64,000 nucleotides of DNA from Engraulis encrasicolus (Eukaryota > Chordata > Actinopteri > Clupeiformes > Engraulidae): positions 41,112,359 through 41,176,358 of the forward strand of contig NC_085868.1 in assembly GCF_034702125.1 (NCBI RefSeq). Direction: 5' to 3'. The notes under the pieces are model-generated. The model worked only from the letters and a program-made list of their open reading frames with translations, made no database searches and was not told the DNA's origin. This document shows, piece after piece, positions 1-45,884 of this stretch; positions within the stretch are counted from its first letter, which is position 1; every line of letters begins with the position of its first letter. The position numbers and the translations under genes were made by a program.

Positions 1-155
1 TCTGAATTCAGCTCTAAAGTCTGCAAAGAAGATGTATACTGTATAGTTGGATAGATGTACGTCTTACAGCTTTACTATTCAGACAGGACAGTGAAAGAGG
101 TGTTAAAGGATCAGGACTCAACCTTTGAAATCGAACCCAGGTCCATGGCGTAATG

Positions 156-442
156 CAGGGCTGATAGTATTCAGGCTCCATGCCTGATTTCAGGCTTGAC
201 AGAGTTTGCAAAAATAAAAACATTGATAATAATTAGCCATTAAGTTATTCTTATCTCAGAAAGTGTTACAGGTTTAGGGTTTTCTTCTTCTATCAGGGTT
301 GAATTATGGTCATACACAGGTTATTAAATGTTTGAATAATGTGTCAAAATATTCCTATGTTACGTCACTTTGTAGTATCTTGTCGTCGTTAAAGTAGGGA
401 AAAAAAGTTCAGGCTCAGGATTTTTTTTCACTATCACCCCTG
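156..442. mobile_element. hAT-type MITE, copy 1 (family with copy at 28327)
   Basis: A 286-bp block that is nearly identical to 28327-28613. Ends are inverted (AGGGCTGATAGT against AGGGGTGATAGT). Flanks resemble an 8-bp duplication (gcgtaatg / gtgtaatg). No coding capacity. Confidence 0.7.
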
Positions 443-597
443 TGTAATGTCACGGCACCTTTGCCCACTGAACCACAGCGCCCCAGATGTGCTTTTTCTT
501 TTTTTTTAAAAATCCCAAACAAATGCAGAGGGGGCTACCGTCTTGGAGGTTAACCCCTGAGGACTGACTTGTACTGTGGGATGCGTGGATGTACTCC

Positions 598-990
598 CAA
601 CAACCTACGATACGATACGATACAATATAATTAGACTTTATTGTCAGTTTTCACTGAAATTCTTTTGGCGTCCCTGAGCAACACTCGCTTAAGACAAGAC
701 ATACACATAACATCACATCACAAGACTATTGCACAACTGACAAAAAAACAAAACAAAACAAAAAACAGAGGACACAGGCCTATATACAGACACATACATG
801 CATACATACATTACATACAACCCACATAACTTGAAGATCCTACCCACATGGAGTGATATTCTAACTCTGTGCAGTCTTATGACTGATTTAACAAAATAAT
901 AGATTGATGTATGAAAGCATGTGTAAGTCTGTTGCGGTTGAAGCGGGGAACTCTGAAACGCCTACTTGAGGGTAATGGCCGGTATTCTTG
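598..990 (-). mobile_element. 5'-truncated LINE, 3' end
   Basis: On the minus strand, the last reverse-transcriptase-ORF residues are readable (SSRRFRVPRFNRNRLTHAFI, then LLNQS). A 3' UTR follows, ending in a short tandem tail of ATCGT-like units near 605-622. This matches the C-terminus of the better preserved LINE at 31990-32870. It is a dead fragment. Confidence 0.65.
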
Positions 991-1145
991 GTAAAGAGAA
1001 AAAGAGATGAGAAGAGAAGAGGCAAAGAGAAACCTGTACTTCAGAGTTGGGGTGAAACCATTTTCACTCAGGGCATCGCTTGTGTGTTGTTGACCCGAAG
1101 ATTCTAGAGCAAAACATGCCAGATCAATCATGCCTGCATGCCACA

Positions 1146-1357
1146 GCTTTGCATTGCATTTACTTGACGCTTTCATCCAAATCGACTTAAAGTAATGCAC
1201 AGGGTATTGGTTACAGTCCCTGGAGCAATGTTTAGTTTAGTGCCTTGCTCAAGGGCACTTTAAGGATAGAGGTGTAGACAGAGGTCAGGGTGGGATTTGA
1301 ACCTGCAACCCACTGATCGAGAGACCACCTCCCTAACCACTAGGATACACTGCCCCA
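1146..1357. repeat. dispersed teleost repeat with tRNA-like box (copy 1)
   Basis: Starts with the recurrent module 'catttacttgacgctttcat' and ends in 'ggatttgaacctgcaaccc...ccactaggatacactgcccc'. The same module order recurs near 3448, 13914, 25612, 34606 and 60080. The 'ttgaacctgcaaccc' segment resembles an inverted tRNA B-box region, suggesting a SINE-type repeat. Confidence 0.55.
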
Positions 1358-1943
1358 CATTAAAACAGTTACTTATGCCTGCAGCTGATTTTAATTCAGT
1401 TGTAAAGTCTTGCCAATGCCATCCCATAATGCATTGTGCTAGCTGACTGTATTATACGGTACTTAGGGCCATGAAGAGATCTAGTGTTTCCAGATCTTCG
1501 AATGCAAAACCATATGAACATTTAAATCATCCTGAAAGAGGGGGTAGCCTACTACCAAATGTCATTAGCTTCCATGTGGTCTTTGAAGTAATGTCTGAAA
1601 CATGGTCTCATCCAAACATGGTCTCATCCACGTTTCATCCAAAACTTTGGCCAGGCTCAGGACAAACTAGTCATGTGAAAGGGTCCTCTCAAAACTTAAA
1701 GTGTAATTTAGGACCCAATTTCGGGCCTGTGATAACTGAGCCATTTGTCTCCCCTGCTTGAGCCTATAATGCAGATCCGTTTCAGGTTAAATGAATCCTA
1801 CAGACCCATATCAAGGGGAGACGAGGCAGTCCAGACTCTGTCCCTCCTATTTGTCGTCCCCCCCTGCTGTGCCCTCTATCTGTTCCTGTGTGGGCAGCAG
1901 TACATCTGTCTGGTCCTGTCCGGTACTGCGGTTTGGCTCTTTC

Positions 1944-2110
1944 CAGGGGTGCTGCTGACAGGGGGTGACAAAGGGGACAGTTGCTCCGGGCTCAGGGAGA
2001 GAGGCGGCCAGAATTGGATCTCCATTACGTTGTATTTATTGGGCTGGCTGGGGCTTTCAGAGATTCAGATAACGTTGTCCTGGGCCTGGGCAAAGCTGTC
2101 AGCGGCCCTG
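1944..2110 (+). mobile_element. hAT MITE family A, copy 1
   Basis: Ends CAGGGGTGCTGCTGACAG and CTGTCAGCGGCCCTG, flanked by gctctttc / gctcttcc (7 of 8). The same family is at 4038, 4398, 5356 and 57965. Confidence 0.8.
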
Positions 2111-2357
2111 GCTCTTCCTCCAGAGTACTGGATGAGATTTACTGCTGAGTAACAAGCAGAGCTCAGTCAGGTGGGTCTGCTGAGGGTTCAGGTCCATCTG
2201 TGTGGCCTGGCCTATGCTATTTGTTTTGGTGAAGGTCATTGCCTGGCCAGTGAACCGGCTCCCACTGCTGGTAGGTGTTTTCTGCCGTTGTGGAAGCATT
2301 GTGGTTCTGACTGACCTCCAGAGACATTTTCCCTCCGAAATCTCCACCTCAAGGCAC

Positions 2358-2717
2358 TAGGGCTGGGACGCTTAATTGACTAGTCGTGACTAATCGACTA
2401 TAAAAATTAGTCAACAAGAATTTTCATAGTCGACTAATCGTTTCGATGCTTTTTTACTTACTTTACTAATGCTTTATTACTTAATTGAAACCTAAAATTG
2501 CCCAGCACGTATGAATTGGACGTTGTATCTCGGAGTAAATAAGCTACTATCATGATTTAAAGCTCATTGTGAGCTCAGGGACCTAATTTTCTTTCTTTTT
2601 TTACCCAATTTTCTTGAAGATTAAAGTGCTTGAAAAACGAATCGTTTGACTAATCGACTATTCGAAAAAAATAGTTGATAGATTAATCGTTTAAAATAAT
2701 CGTTTAGGACAGCCCTA
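2358..2717. mobile_element. hAT MITE, 360 bp
   Basis: Ends TAGGGCTGGGACG and GGACAGCCCTA, with internal inverted copies of the 'gactaatcgacta' motif. Flanks caaggcac / cagggcac match at 7 of 8. Confidence 0.8.
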
Positions 2718-3037
2718 CAGGGCACTGCTGAAGGTGTTTTCATGGTGATCACAGTGCTTTACTCAGGACTCATAGGTTAATTGATTGTAAATCAACATTG
2801 TCATAAAATGTCATGTCAATTTGTTAATTGCAATTATTACATATAAGTCCCAGAATTTTGCAGGGCATGTATGATAATCTAGGAGTCGAAAGTATGTAAT
2901 ATGAAACCTTACTACTTCGGAATGCTATCATTATGGCAGCTCTGAAAACAGACTGTGTTTCAACTGGATTCATCTGTTGTTGAGGAATAGGAGGTTTGAT
3001 TTCCGATGTGTAGATGATGTCAATCGTCCTCTTGCAG

Positions 3038-21008
<17,971 letters not shown>

Positions 21009-21360
21009 TTCAACGTCTGAAGACCTTGCATCAGTGGCTGACCTTGCATCAGTCACTTTTAGTTTTTCCCACTCACTCACAACACTCAGTGGCTGACTGT
21101 TCATTTTTTCCCACTCACAACTAATATGCAGATTGGACTACATTTTGAAACTTGAGGCTGATTTTACAAAAATGTGCAAACAGTTGTCACTCTGTGTCGA
21201 ATACAGGCTGTGTACGAGATCAGATGTGTTTGTTATACTGTATGTGTTTTTATGGCAAATATGTACAGTGGAATGTTTTAATACAGCGGAATATAAAAAA
21301 TGTTTGAAAATAAATTATGACATGTTTCATGACTGAGTTTGTTTAGAAAATAAATTAATG
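21009..21360 (+). other. carm1l: carm1-like 3' UTR and poly(A) signals
   Basis: Sequence after the carm1-like stop codon. Two AATAAA hexamers lie at 21309-21314 and 21349-21354, about 300 bp after the stop, suitable for cleavage near 21330-21375. The extent is inferred from these signals only. Confidence 0.5.
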
Positions 21361-22600
21361 TGTGACATATTACGATTGATTGGGACCATACAGAAGAACT
21401 CACAAGCTGAGTATAGACATTGGACCCTTTTTAAAAAAGGCTTGATTGTACATTTCTTTTGAAAAGGTAACGACACCAAAAAATGTCTAGGAATCTTTTG
21501 TATTATCTTCTATTACAGGTATTAGTTTGTTATACAGTTTTCCAATTTCCTTGCACAGTTACATTTTAGAGTTTCTTTGATTGCTTTTCTACTGGACACA
21601 TGCTGAGGAGGACTGATCGCCTTAAGTGGGGTCATCTCAGAGGGGGAGGGTGCAGTTAGTTGGAAACTTTTTCCTCATTGGGAACATATTTTTCAATCTG
21701 CCTATGATGACACGACCAAATACAGTGATTAAAGGCCTGAAACATCAGATGATCCTGAGGTGCAGTTTTTCACAGGCTAATCGTCCTGCAGAACGCCCAG
21801 CAGCTATGGTACTCGACAATATTTCAAGAATAAACCCAGAACACTGATGCTATATAACAAGGTTTGTAGTCAAAGCATGCTATAGCATATTTTCTATAGA
21901 AAGAAATGTTGAGATTATTATAAAGAAATGTAATCCCTTCTGCCAAAGATATAGATGCACTATCTGTGTTCTCAGAACATGCAATACCACACAAAATTAA
22001 ATCCAACTCCCCTGACATAGGCAATGCCTCACTGTTTTTCTGTGCACCCCCTTTCACAACTGATGGAAATGGTGCATCCCTAAACCCATTCAAGTACTAC
22101 AGGAAGCATGTTACATAAACATGCAAAAAAGAAAATTTAACAGTCAGTAGGTCTACCAGCATACCACTATATCATGCCCAAACAGCAGGCAGCATTTAGA
22201 TTTATTTATTCAATGTAATTAAAATATTTAATTCAATTCAATTTTTCAATTTAATTCAACATTTCAGTTTAATTCAGTTATTCAATTTTGCCATGAATTT
22301 CCTGCCAACCTGCCGCGGTCCCCCCCTAGCACTCCTCCAGGGCCCCCAGGGATCCCCTCTCCCCACTTGGAAAACCTTTGCTATTGCTGTGCTATATAAA
22401 TGGATAGGCCTATGTACAGTATGTAGGCCTAAAGATTGATTGATTTATTTTTTTCAAAAGTTATTTATTTAGTGGTGTATTTATTTTTATTTATATATTT
22501 CTGAAGTAAATTTATTATATATCTGAAGTACTATTTGAAACAGGGGGAAATGTCTATGGCTGCCTTCAAATGATGAAAAATACCTTTGTATTTCTTTCCT
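21360..22600. other. carm1-like / pum3 intergenic interval
   Basis: AT-rich, with an AATTC/AATTT-rich stretch at 22195-22290 and simple TTTATTTAT runs near 22440-22520. No ORF or repeat boundary recognised. It presumably holds the pum3 promoter at its right end. Confidence 0.5.
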
Positions 22601-22639
22601 CCCTGGTGTGTGTGGTGTAACCACAGATTCTAGGGCTGT

Positions 22640-22746
22640 GGTGTTACAAGACTCTCGCGCCCTGTGTTTTACGACAGTTTGTGAGCTTTTCTGTCATTGC
22701 CGCAAAGTGGTTTACAGCGTGTTCATCAGGCGACTCACATGGGAAG
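22640..22746 (+). other. pum3: pum3 5' non-coding exon (putative)
   Basis: A CpG-containing stretch ending in a strong donor (GGGAAG|GTAAGC at 22746/22747), about 450 bp upstream of the pum3 start codon exon, whose acceptor is at 23193. The start of transcription is not defined by the sequence. The promoter is expected just upstream, around 22600; no TATA box was recognised. Confidence 0.5.
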
Positions 22747-23200
22747 GTAAGCAAACTTGCCTACTTGACTTATGTAGTTAGAATATTAAATGCAGAACTA
22801 ACTTGACAGCTATGGATACTGCCAGGTAATGCGTGACCCAGGCGTGTCTAGTTCGTGAAAATAGAAAAGTACCATCTTTAGAAACGAAATATTTGCCAGG
22901 TAGCTCGGAACCTAACTCCTACTACCTAAAGTCTACTACTTCTACCAACACGTGGCTATTATCAGAGGAAAATAAACAATATATATATATATCATACTGC
23001 CATTACACACTGCCTTCATTTATGGGCGACTTCATGCCACAAACAGTTTACGGTTAAAATTGTGTGAATCCTTTCTATTTGTATGTGTATGTTGCTGCTA
23101 GCTTGTTTGCTAGTTAGCCTGCTATGTGCAGAGCAAATGTGTTGAAACCCTGTTGTTTGGTTTGCTTAGATCGTCTCTATTCTAAATTCCTAGTGTCACC

Positions 23201-39735
<16,535 letters not shown>

Positions 39736-39757
39736 GGCAGACCGCTAAACACTTAGA

Positions 39758-40060
39758 GTGCGGTACAATATGCGACCTTGCCTCCTCCACTTGTGCTTGT
39801 GGCCTCACGTTTTGCTGATGCCCCGCCTCCATGGAGAAAACAATTAAGTTTCCTCACTGTGAGCCTAGCCACAACAATTTTTTGGGGGACTATTCTTCAT
39901 TCACCATCCAGTTTGCAAATGAGAAAAAGACTTTACAATTGAGCTTTTGCGAGATATTGAAATATAATGCTGTTGTCAGTGATGTCATCATGACATATTA
40001 CTTCCTGGTACGAGGAAACAAGCACAAGTGGAGGAGGCAAGGTCGCATATTGTAACGCAC
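39758..40060. mobile_element. MITE family B, copy 1 (303 bp)
   Basis: About 40-bp inverted ends: GTGCGGTACAATATGCGACC / GGTCGCATATTGTAACGCAC, extending through 'ctccacttgtgcttgt'. It lies in the probable pum3 3' UTR, starting 23 bp after the stop codon. Copies at 60838-61118 and 61223-62642. Confidence 0.88.
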
Positions 40061-40090
40061 ACATACACTCAGACTGGCTGGAGTTCAAAA

Positions 40091-40325
40091 CTAGTTCCTC
40101 ACATCCTTTCCTGTTGCCTGTGACCTCTTGCCTCGGCATCGCCACACCTCCGTGGAGAAAAAAATAAAATCTCTTCAATGTCCACCTAGGCAGAACATTT
40201 TTTTGCAAATAAGATTATGACTTTTTGATGATTTTGAATTGTGCTTTTGTGAGATATTGAATAAATATTTCGCGTTGAGCCTTACATCACCAGGCATCAA
40301 GCAACAGGAAAGGATGTGAGGAACT
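40091..40325. mobile_element. MITE sharing the core of family B but with other ends
   Basis: Ends TAGTTCCTCACATCCTTTCC / GGAAAGGATGTGAGGAACTA. The core ('ccgtggagaaaa', 'gcaaataaga', 'gagatattgaa') resembles the core of the adjacent element 39758-40060. It contains AATAAA at about 40258, a possible pum3 poly(A) signal. Confidence 0.7.
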
Positions 40326-41282
40326 ACAATGACTTGTACCCGTTGACTGAGGTGGGTTGGCAATGAGCAATGGATTCTGTTTGGGGTTTTTTTTGTTTTT
40401 GTTATGGAATTGTATAAGGACACAATGGCCACGGGACAACAACAGCGAATGCCACATGTAAAAAAAAAAAAAAAAAATAGACTAGAATTAAGGTTGTAAA
40501 ATTTGACATGTAGCAAATGAACCAAGCTTGTATTTGACAATGTCAGTCAGAGGTCATTGGGGTAAAACGGTCTGCAATCCACATTGTATTGTGAAGAATG
40601 ATATTGCCAGTATACTGTTCACAATTTTCCGTGTGTCTTTATGTACCCAAACTGCCCATTTTGCCCTGTGCTGGCAACATTTTATGTGTCCAAACTTGTA
40701 CATACAACAAGGATCTAGAGATTCAAGGAACAACCTACTTGAACCATTTTTGTCTGTTGAAAATGTGACCATGATATCATGATTTTTATGTATTTAAATA
40801 TAAATACCTTACTAATATGGTGGCTCAGTCTCTAGTTTTTAAAAGGTTATCCTGTTCACAGGGGGGGGAAATCAACATAAAATGACCATAAATTGTCAAC
40901 CTCTTTTGGCGTTGGAACACAAATCTCAGATTTTGGGAAAGTGCAATGCGCAGGAGTGCAAATTGCGGTGATGAAATTGCACATGTAGGCCATCTTTGGA
41001 GCAGCAGCTTTCTTAAGCTTTTATCTGCTAACTGGCGAACACATTTAGCCTTCAACTTCTACCCTTTCTTTGTACATGCACATCAAACACATGAATTGGT
41101 CATGCAATAACTCTGTGTAGCAAAAAGGTTTGCCCCATCTGGCGGGGAACCTGGCCCCCCTCCAGGGTATCAAGTATGTGCTCTGACCGCCACAGCAATG
41201 AGGCAGGCCTGATTGCACAATAGTCAGCGTACCCAGAACCCTAGTGCTCGTAACTCCATCCCACCTATGCAACCTCTGTCCA

Positions 41283-41443
41283 GGGGTCCGTTTCTCAAAA
41301 GCGTCTTTGCTATCGTCGTTAGCAAAGTCCTTCGTACGAGCGACTCAACTCTCTCTCGACAGCGACGCTCACCATTAAATCCAAGGGAATGGTAAGGCGG
41401 TCTTAAGACGGTTAGCAACGACAAGAATCGAGAAACTGACCCC
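41283..41443. mobile_element. MITE, 161 bp
   Basis: Inverted ends GGGGTCCGTTTCTC / GAGAAACTGACCCC, in the kcnv2 3' region. No clear target duplication seen. Confidence 0.7.
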
Positions 41444-41566
41444 AGGCCTGTCATCAGAAGTGGCCATATCTTGTGGAAAAGGGAATCCACAAAGCCATGT
41501 CCTCAAATTTGCATTTTGTCATCACAACAACCATTACTATTTCTCATCGAGTTGTCACAAACAGAC

Positions 41567-41572
41567 TTTATT
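41567..41572 (-). terminator. kcnv2: possible kcnv2 poly(A) signal
   Basis: AATAAA on the minus strand, about 610 bp after the kcnv2 stop codon. It is the nearest clear hexamer noticed in the intergenic space shared with pum3. Use is inferred. Confidence 0.3.
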
Positions 41573-42183
41573 ATTCCCTCCAATACCATAACTATTGTTG
41601 CTGTGTAGTCACGTGCTGTATGCCTATGCCAGATAGAATATTATAGAATGCCATATTAATTCCATCAAAACATCGACCAACATCAAAGGATTTACTTCAA
41701 ACACAAGCCTTCCTAAAGCAGTCTTTGATATTAAGAGTTAAATCCATGCAGTGTTTTTTTTTTCTGAAAAGAAAAATTAAACTGTTTTAACTAATGTTTG
41801 AGATAGACAGTTCTTTCTTGTACCATAAATGAATAGTTCTTCATGCGAAACACACTAAAACAAAGACATAGATAGATCTTGTTGATTTTCCCTCACAAAA
41901 AGATATTTTTTTCAAAAAACTCGATTCACGATTCAAATCGATTCAACCTCCCACCCCCATTTAATATAAAATACCTGCACCTTATAAATTGACCCGCATA
42001 CATTTTTGATATTAAGTGCCTCAATAAACCCTGAACAGTTGCAAAATCTGTCGTCATTGTAAACAATTTGTACAAAATGAGTATGCACTAAGTTTATAGT
42101 CTTGATTTCGGTTGGACTTGCCAAGTCGATTTGTGATTCCCGTAGATTTTTTGCCCAAGCCTACAATGCAATGGTACAGTTCA

Positions 42184-45100
42184 TCATCTGGGAATGTGAT
42201 GACGGCACTTCTCAACTCCCGAATTCAAATAATCGTCCTCAAACGGAGCGTAAGTCCGTCCTCCCTTGGCATCCTCACAGCAGTCCGAGAGCTTCTGAGC
42301 CGCCCTCTTGACCAGCCGGAGCTTGCCCCGGACCTTCTGAGTCAACGTGTACTCGTTGGACTTGAGCTTGGCGTAGTAGTCTGAGAACTTGTTGAAGAGG
42401 ATGGAGATGGGCATGCCGTTCAGGATGATGCCGAAGGAGATACAGATGAAGGCGAAGATGCGTCCCAGGATGGTCTCTGGGAAAACGTCGCCGTAGCCCA
42501 CGGTAGAGATGCTCACCTTTTAGAGGGACCAAAAGAAGGAGAATGTAAATGGCATCTACTCAAGATGTTATTAGCATTTAGTAGCAACATAATCTCACAT
42601 GTTCCGCCTATACCTAAATGTATCGAGCCTACAGACTAGGCCACCATAGGCCCTCTACTTGTTTTGATCTTTATGGCATCAACACAATATTTGCTTCATT
42701 TTTATTCTCATTGAAGAGACAGTTAATGGCTGAAAAACACTGAAAACCTAAACTGTACACAGAATCTGTATTAATTTAGAGGGACAAGCGTGAGTGCATG
42801 TTAACATCCCAAAACAGGGATATTGCTCATGCTCCTCTGACATATTTTTGTTCAGTCCTCTCTGTGATCCTGGTTATTCTATTGGGGGCATGGTTTATTT
42901 ACATTAAAAACGCCTGCACATACTCCAAATATCTAGCCAGACTGTGCCCTCCTAGTGACGCAAAACTTTCAGCGTTGCAACAAGTCAGTTCAAGAGCAAT
43001 GCAAGTAGAATTCTGAGTTCCCGAAAATATGGGAACTCCTCCCACTTTGTCGGTAAGCAAACAACCATAAGCAAACCAAGAGAGGCGGGTCAACCATGCT
43101 GTTTGGGAAATGTTAATTGTTATGCTCTTGGTCAGACCAAGCCTCGAAGAGATTTGAACGTTGATGATAATCAGGCTACCAAATATCACATCAAGATTTA
43201 TTGCTGAATTGTAATGTGTGCGCTGATGTTGAATAACTTTTGATGATGGTATTTGAAAAAGAAAATGTATGCAAACAAATCATGCCCCCATTAGAACGAG
43301 GGTTAAGGGTTTCTTTAGGTTCTGCCTTTTGACGGTCTTTGGCTGAACAAACAAAATACGGCATCATTGTCATTTTCCATCAACGATATGATTCACTTAG
43401 ATGCATTGTTGGGTACTGACAAGTCAAAGGTAGCGTCATCAATACAACTGCATGATGAAATTGGCCGAGATTCTCCTTTAACTCAGGAATCTGTTTGCGC
43501 TAACTAAGCACCCTGCCTGATGAAGGTCTACTGACCGAAAGCTTACAGCCTCAGTAAAGCTCTATTTTGCACATGGACCTGGAAATGTGCTGATTTCTTT
43601 CTCAACAGCAAAAGTCTCTTCCAGATGAAGTTTAATAGTATTGCAGAGGGTAACCAAGGGGGATCTAGTCCAAGCAACATCCAGTCTGGTTCATCCTTAG
43701 TTGTACCTAGGCTATGGCATCTGGTCCATCAAGAACACGTGAAATCTTAGGATTTATGTTTATTTACAAAATGGCTGTATGAAAAGACATAGAGAGAGTA
43801 CTATATTTGTCTTAAAATTGTAGAAAAATTGTAGATTTTGAAAATATTTGTGTGCTAGGTATCCATACAAAATGAATGCATACAAAAGGCTTTAAAAAGC
43901 TATCTGTGTCAGACAAAGATTATCTTAAGACTCATGCTAAGCTCCAACTGTCACTGAAGAAATGGATCTACTGCTGTGCAGTTGCTGGATAAACTGATTA
44001 TACTTTCAAAATGAGGAAAATATAAAATGAAAAAATATATATAAAAAAATAGATTAATTCTATGAATGAGCATCATTCATAAACAAATAAGGTGTTGAGT
44101 ACTACAAAAGCTTGTAAGATAGAAAGAAAAGAACACTGCCATTGCTATGACACTATTAACCACTGAAAACGCAATAGCATTGTAAAATATATTAGTTCAG
44201 TAATCAAAAGATTTGCCAACATGTTCTGCACAGCAGTGACAAACTTTGACAGTTGTAACATGACAATATGCAATCCAACATTCACTTCAGATCAGTTAGG
44301 GATCCTTCCAAACCATAAAAACATCTATGAACATGAATGCTGTCCAATCTATTGATGAGCTAAATAACTGTGCCAATTTTCATGCAAAGAAAATCTCACT
44401 GCATTCAACACTCTCACTGATCACTAGGACAATGGTGTGTAATAATACGTACTTAAAGACACCCACACACTGTCTTGACTCTTTTTCAATTGCTGAAAAT
44501 GCACTCAGCAAGTAAGTAAGCAACCTTTGATTTGACAAAAACTCACCGCGGCCCACCACCAGGCAGCAGGTATGCTGGTGAAGTTGGTCTGGGGCATATC
44601 GTGCTCCACGGTGTACACCATGGCCGAGAAAGTGAAGATACCCATCGCAATGAAGAGGAAGAGGCAGCCCACCTGCTGGTAGCACTGTCTTAGAGTAAAC
44701 CCAAATGCCCTGAGCCCCGTCGAGTGGCGCGCCAGCTTCAGAATTCGGAAAATTCTCATCAACCTCATGATGCGGAGCACCTGCCCGAGCTTCCCCACGC
44801 GGCCCACAGTCTCGATGTCGTCATGGCGCACCCGGTCCTCCGTCTCGAAATACTCCAGGAACATCTGCAGGTAAAGCGGCAGGATGGCGATCAGATCCAC
44901 TGCGTTGAGCACGCTGCGTCCGAAACGTTTGAGGTCCGGCGTGGAGACCAGGCGCAGCAGGTACTCCATTGTGAAGAAGCCTATGCAGAAAGTCTCCACG
45001 TACTCTGCGTGCGAGTGGCCGCTCAGCTGGCCCGCCGGGTTGGTGTACTGCATCTCCTCCACAGTGCTCAGCGTCATTGCCACTAAGGAGACGAGAACAA

Positions 45101-45884
45101 AAAAGCTGGAGGCGACGGCCATGAGCTTGGCGGTGACCGAGGAGAAGGGCATCTCCATGAGGTTCCAGATGGCATGGCGCGCGCTCCCAAAGGCCATCTC
45201 CTTGAACAGATCCTCGTTCTCCTCCATCTCCACCTCGGCCTGGAGCTCGCGCTGGACCTTCAGCTGCTCGTTGAGCTCGTCCTGACGCTCCTCGAAGGAG
45301 ATGCGGCAGCAGCGGTGCGTGTTCTTGATGCGCACGCCCCAGTAATTGATCTCCTCCAGGAAGTTGCGGGGACACAGTTCGTCCTTGATCCACAGCACGC
45401 CGGTGCGGTAGAAGTTGAAGATGTTGTTGAACATGTCCGGGTCCCGGTCGAAGAAGAACTCGTTGTTCTGAAAGATGTAGTCATCGCACAGATCCAACTT
45501 CCTGTTGTGGTCGGTGTAGGTGGCCAGCCGGCCGATTCTCGTCTTGGGGTACTTGGCTGCGGCCCGGTAGGATATCTTGTACACCTTGCCGCCGACGTTG
45601 ATGTTGAGCATGTAATTTTTAGCTGGGGACAATTGCCTCATGGGGGAGACGCCAATCTTATCAAATCCCTCGTCTAGTCCCTCGTCCTCGTACTCGGCGT
45701 AGATGTCATAGATGTCTTTGCCCTTGCCTTTGCTCAGCTCAGTCATGGAGTTCCATGGCTTCAGCCAGGTGTTGCCGACCAGAGGGAGGTCGATGTCCTC
45801 CCCTGGGTCTTTCGGTGCTGGAGTGGGACATCCCACCTTGTAGTTGGGGAAGAGACTTTGCCTCCTGGCCTTGAGTTTCTGCAT
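42184..45884 (-). CDS. kcnv2: Kv8.2 silent voltage-gated K+ channel subunit, complete, 556 aa
   Basis: Electrically silent Kv subunit that co-assembles with Kv2 channels in photoreceptors. Two exons: 45884-44547 and 42516-42184, joined in phase 0 within the pore loop ([15 protein letters not shown]). Domains in order: acidic/Tyr-rich N-terminus; T1 tetramerisation domain at about residues 92-205 ([29 protein letters not shown]); S1 near 255; S4 with repeated Arg ([18 protein letters not shown]) near 380; selectivity filter TVGYGD; S6 [16 protein letters not shown]. The length fits the human protein (545 aa). Start: the reading frame is open upstream to a TTG at 45908, but the first ATG ([10 protein letters not shown]) aligns with the human start MLKQSERRRS, so 45884 is chosen. 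A pyrimidine-rich AG just upstream could be the acceptor of a 5' exon. The GC-rich exon 1 throws long antisense shadow ORFs. Confidence 0.95.
42934..43178. mobile_element. MITE with 9-bp TSD, copy 2
   Basis: Same family as 24868-25113; flanked by perfect ccaaatatc (42925-42933; 43179-43187). It lies in the kcnv2 intron. Confidence 0.8.
43517..43575 (+). ncRNA. hammerhead-like motif in the kcnv2 intron
   Basis: Intact core CTGATGA (43517-43523), stem II GGTC-TACT-GACC, GAAA (43537-43540), then 'gcttacagcctcagtaaagc' and 'ttttgcaca', the module order of the 27341 locus. Stem I is not convincing. Confidence 0.45.

Noticed and set aside
1921..1990. Plus-strand reading 'LFPGVLLTGGDKGDS' resembling the CARM1 exon 1 phrase SVFPG.RLL.IGDANG, so a candidate first exon of carm1-like
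   Set aside because: It lies inside hAT MITE family A (1944-2110), whose other copies carry the same DNA, and no donor in the required phase follows. Similarity is coincidental.
44884..45677. Long antisense ORFs (130-190 aa) opposite kcnv2 exon 1
   Set aside because: They are produced by GC-rich third positions of the real minus-strand coding exon; no similarity or independent splice signals.
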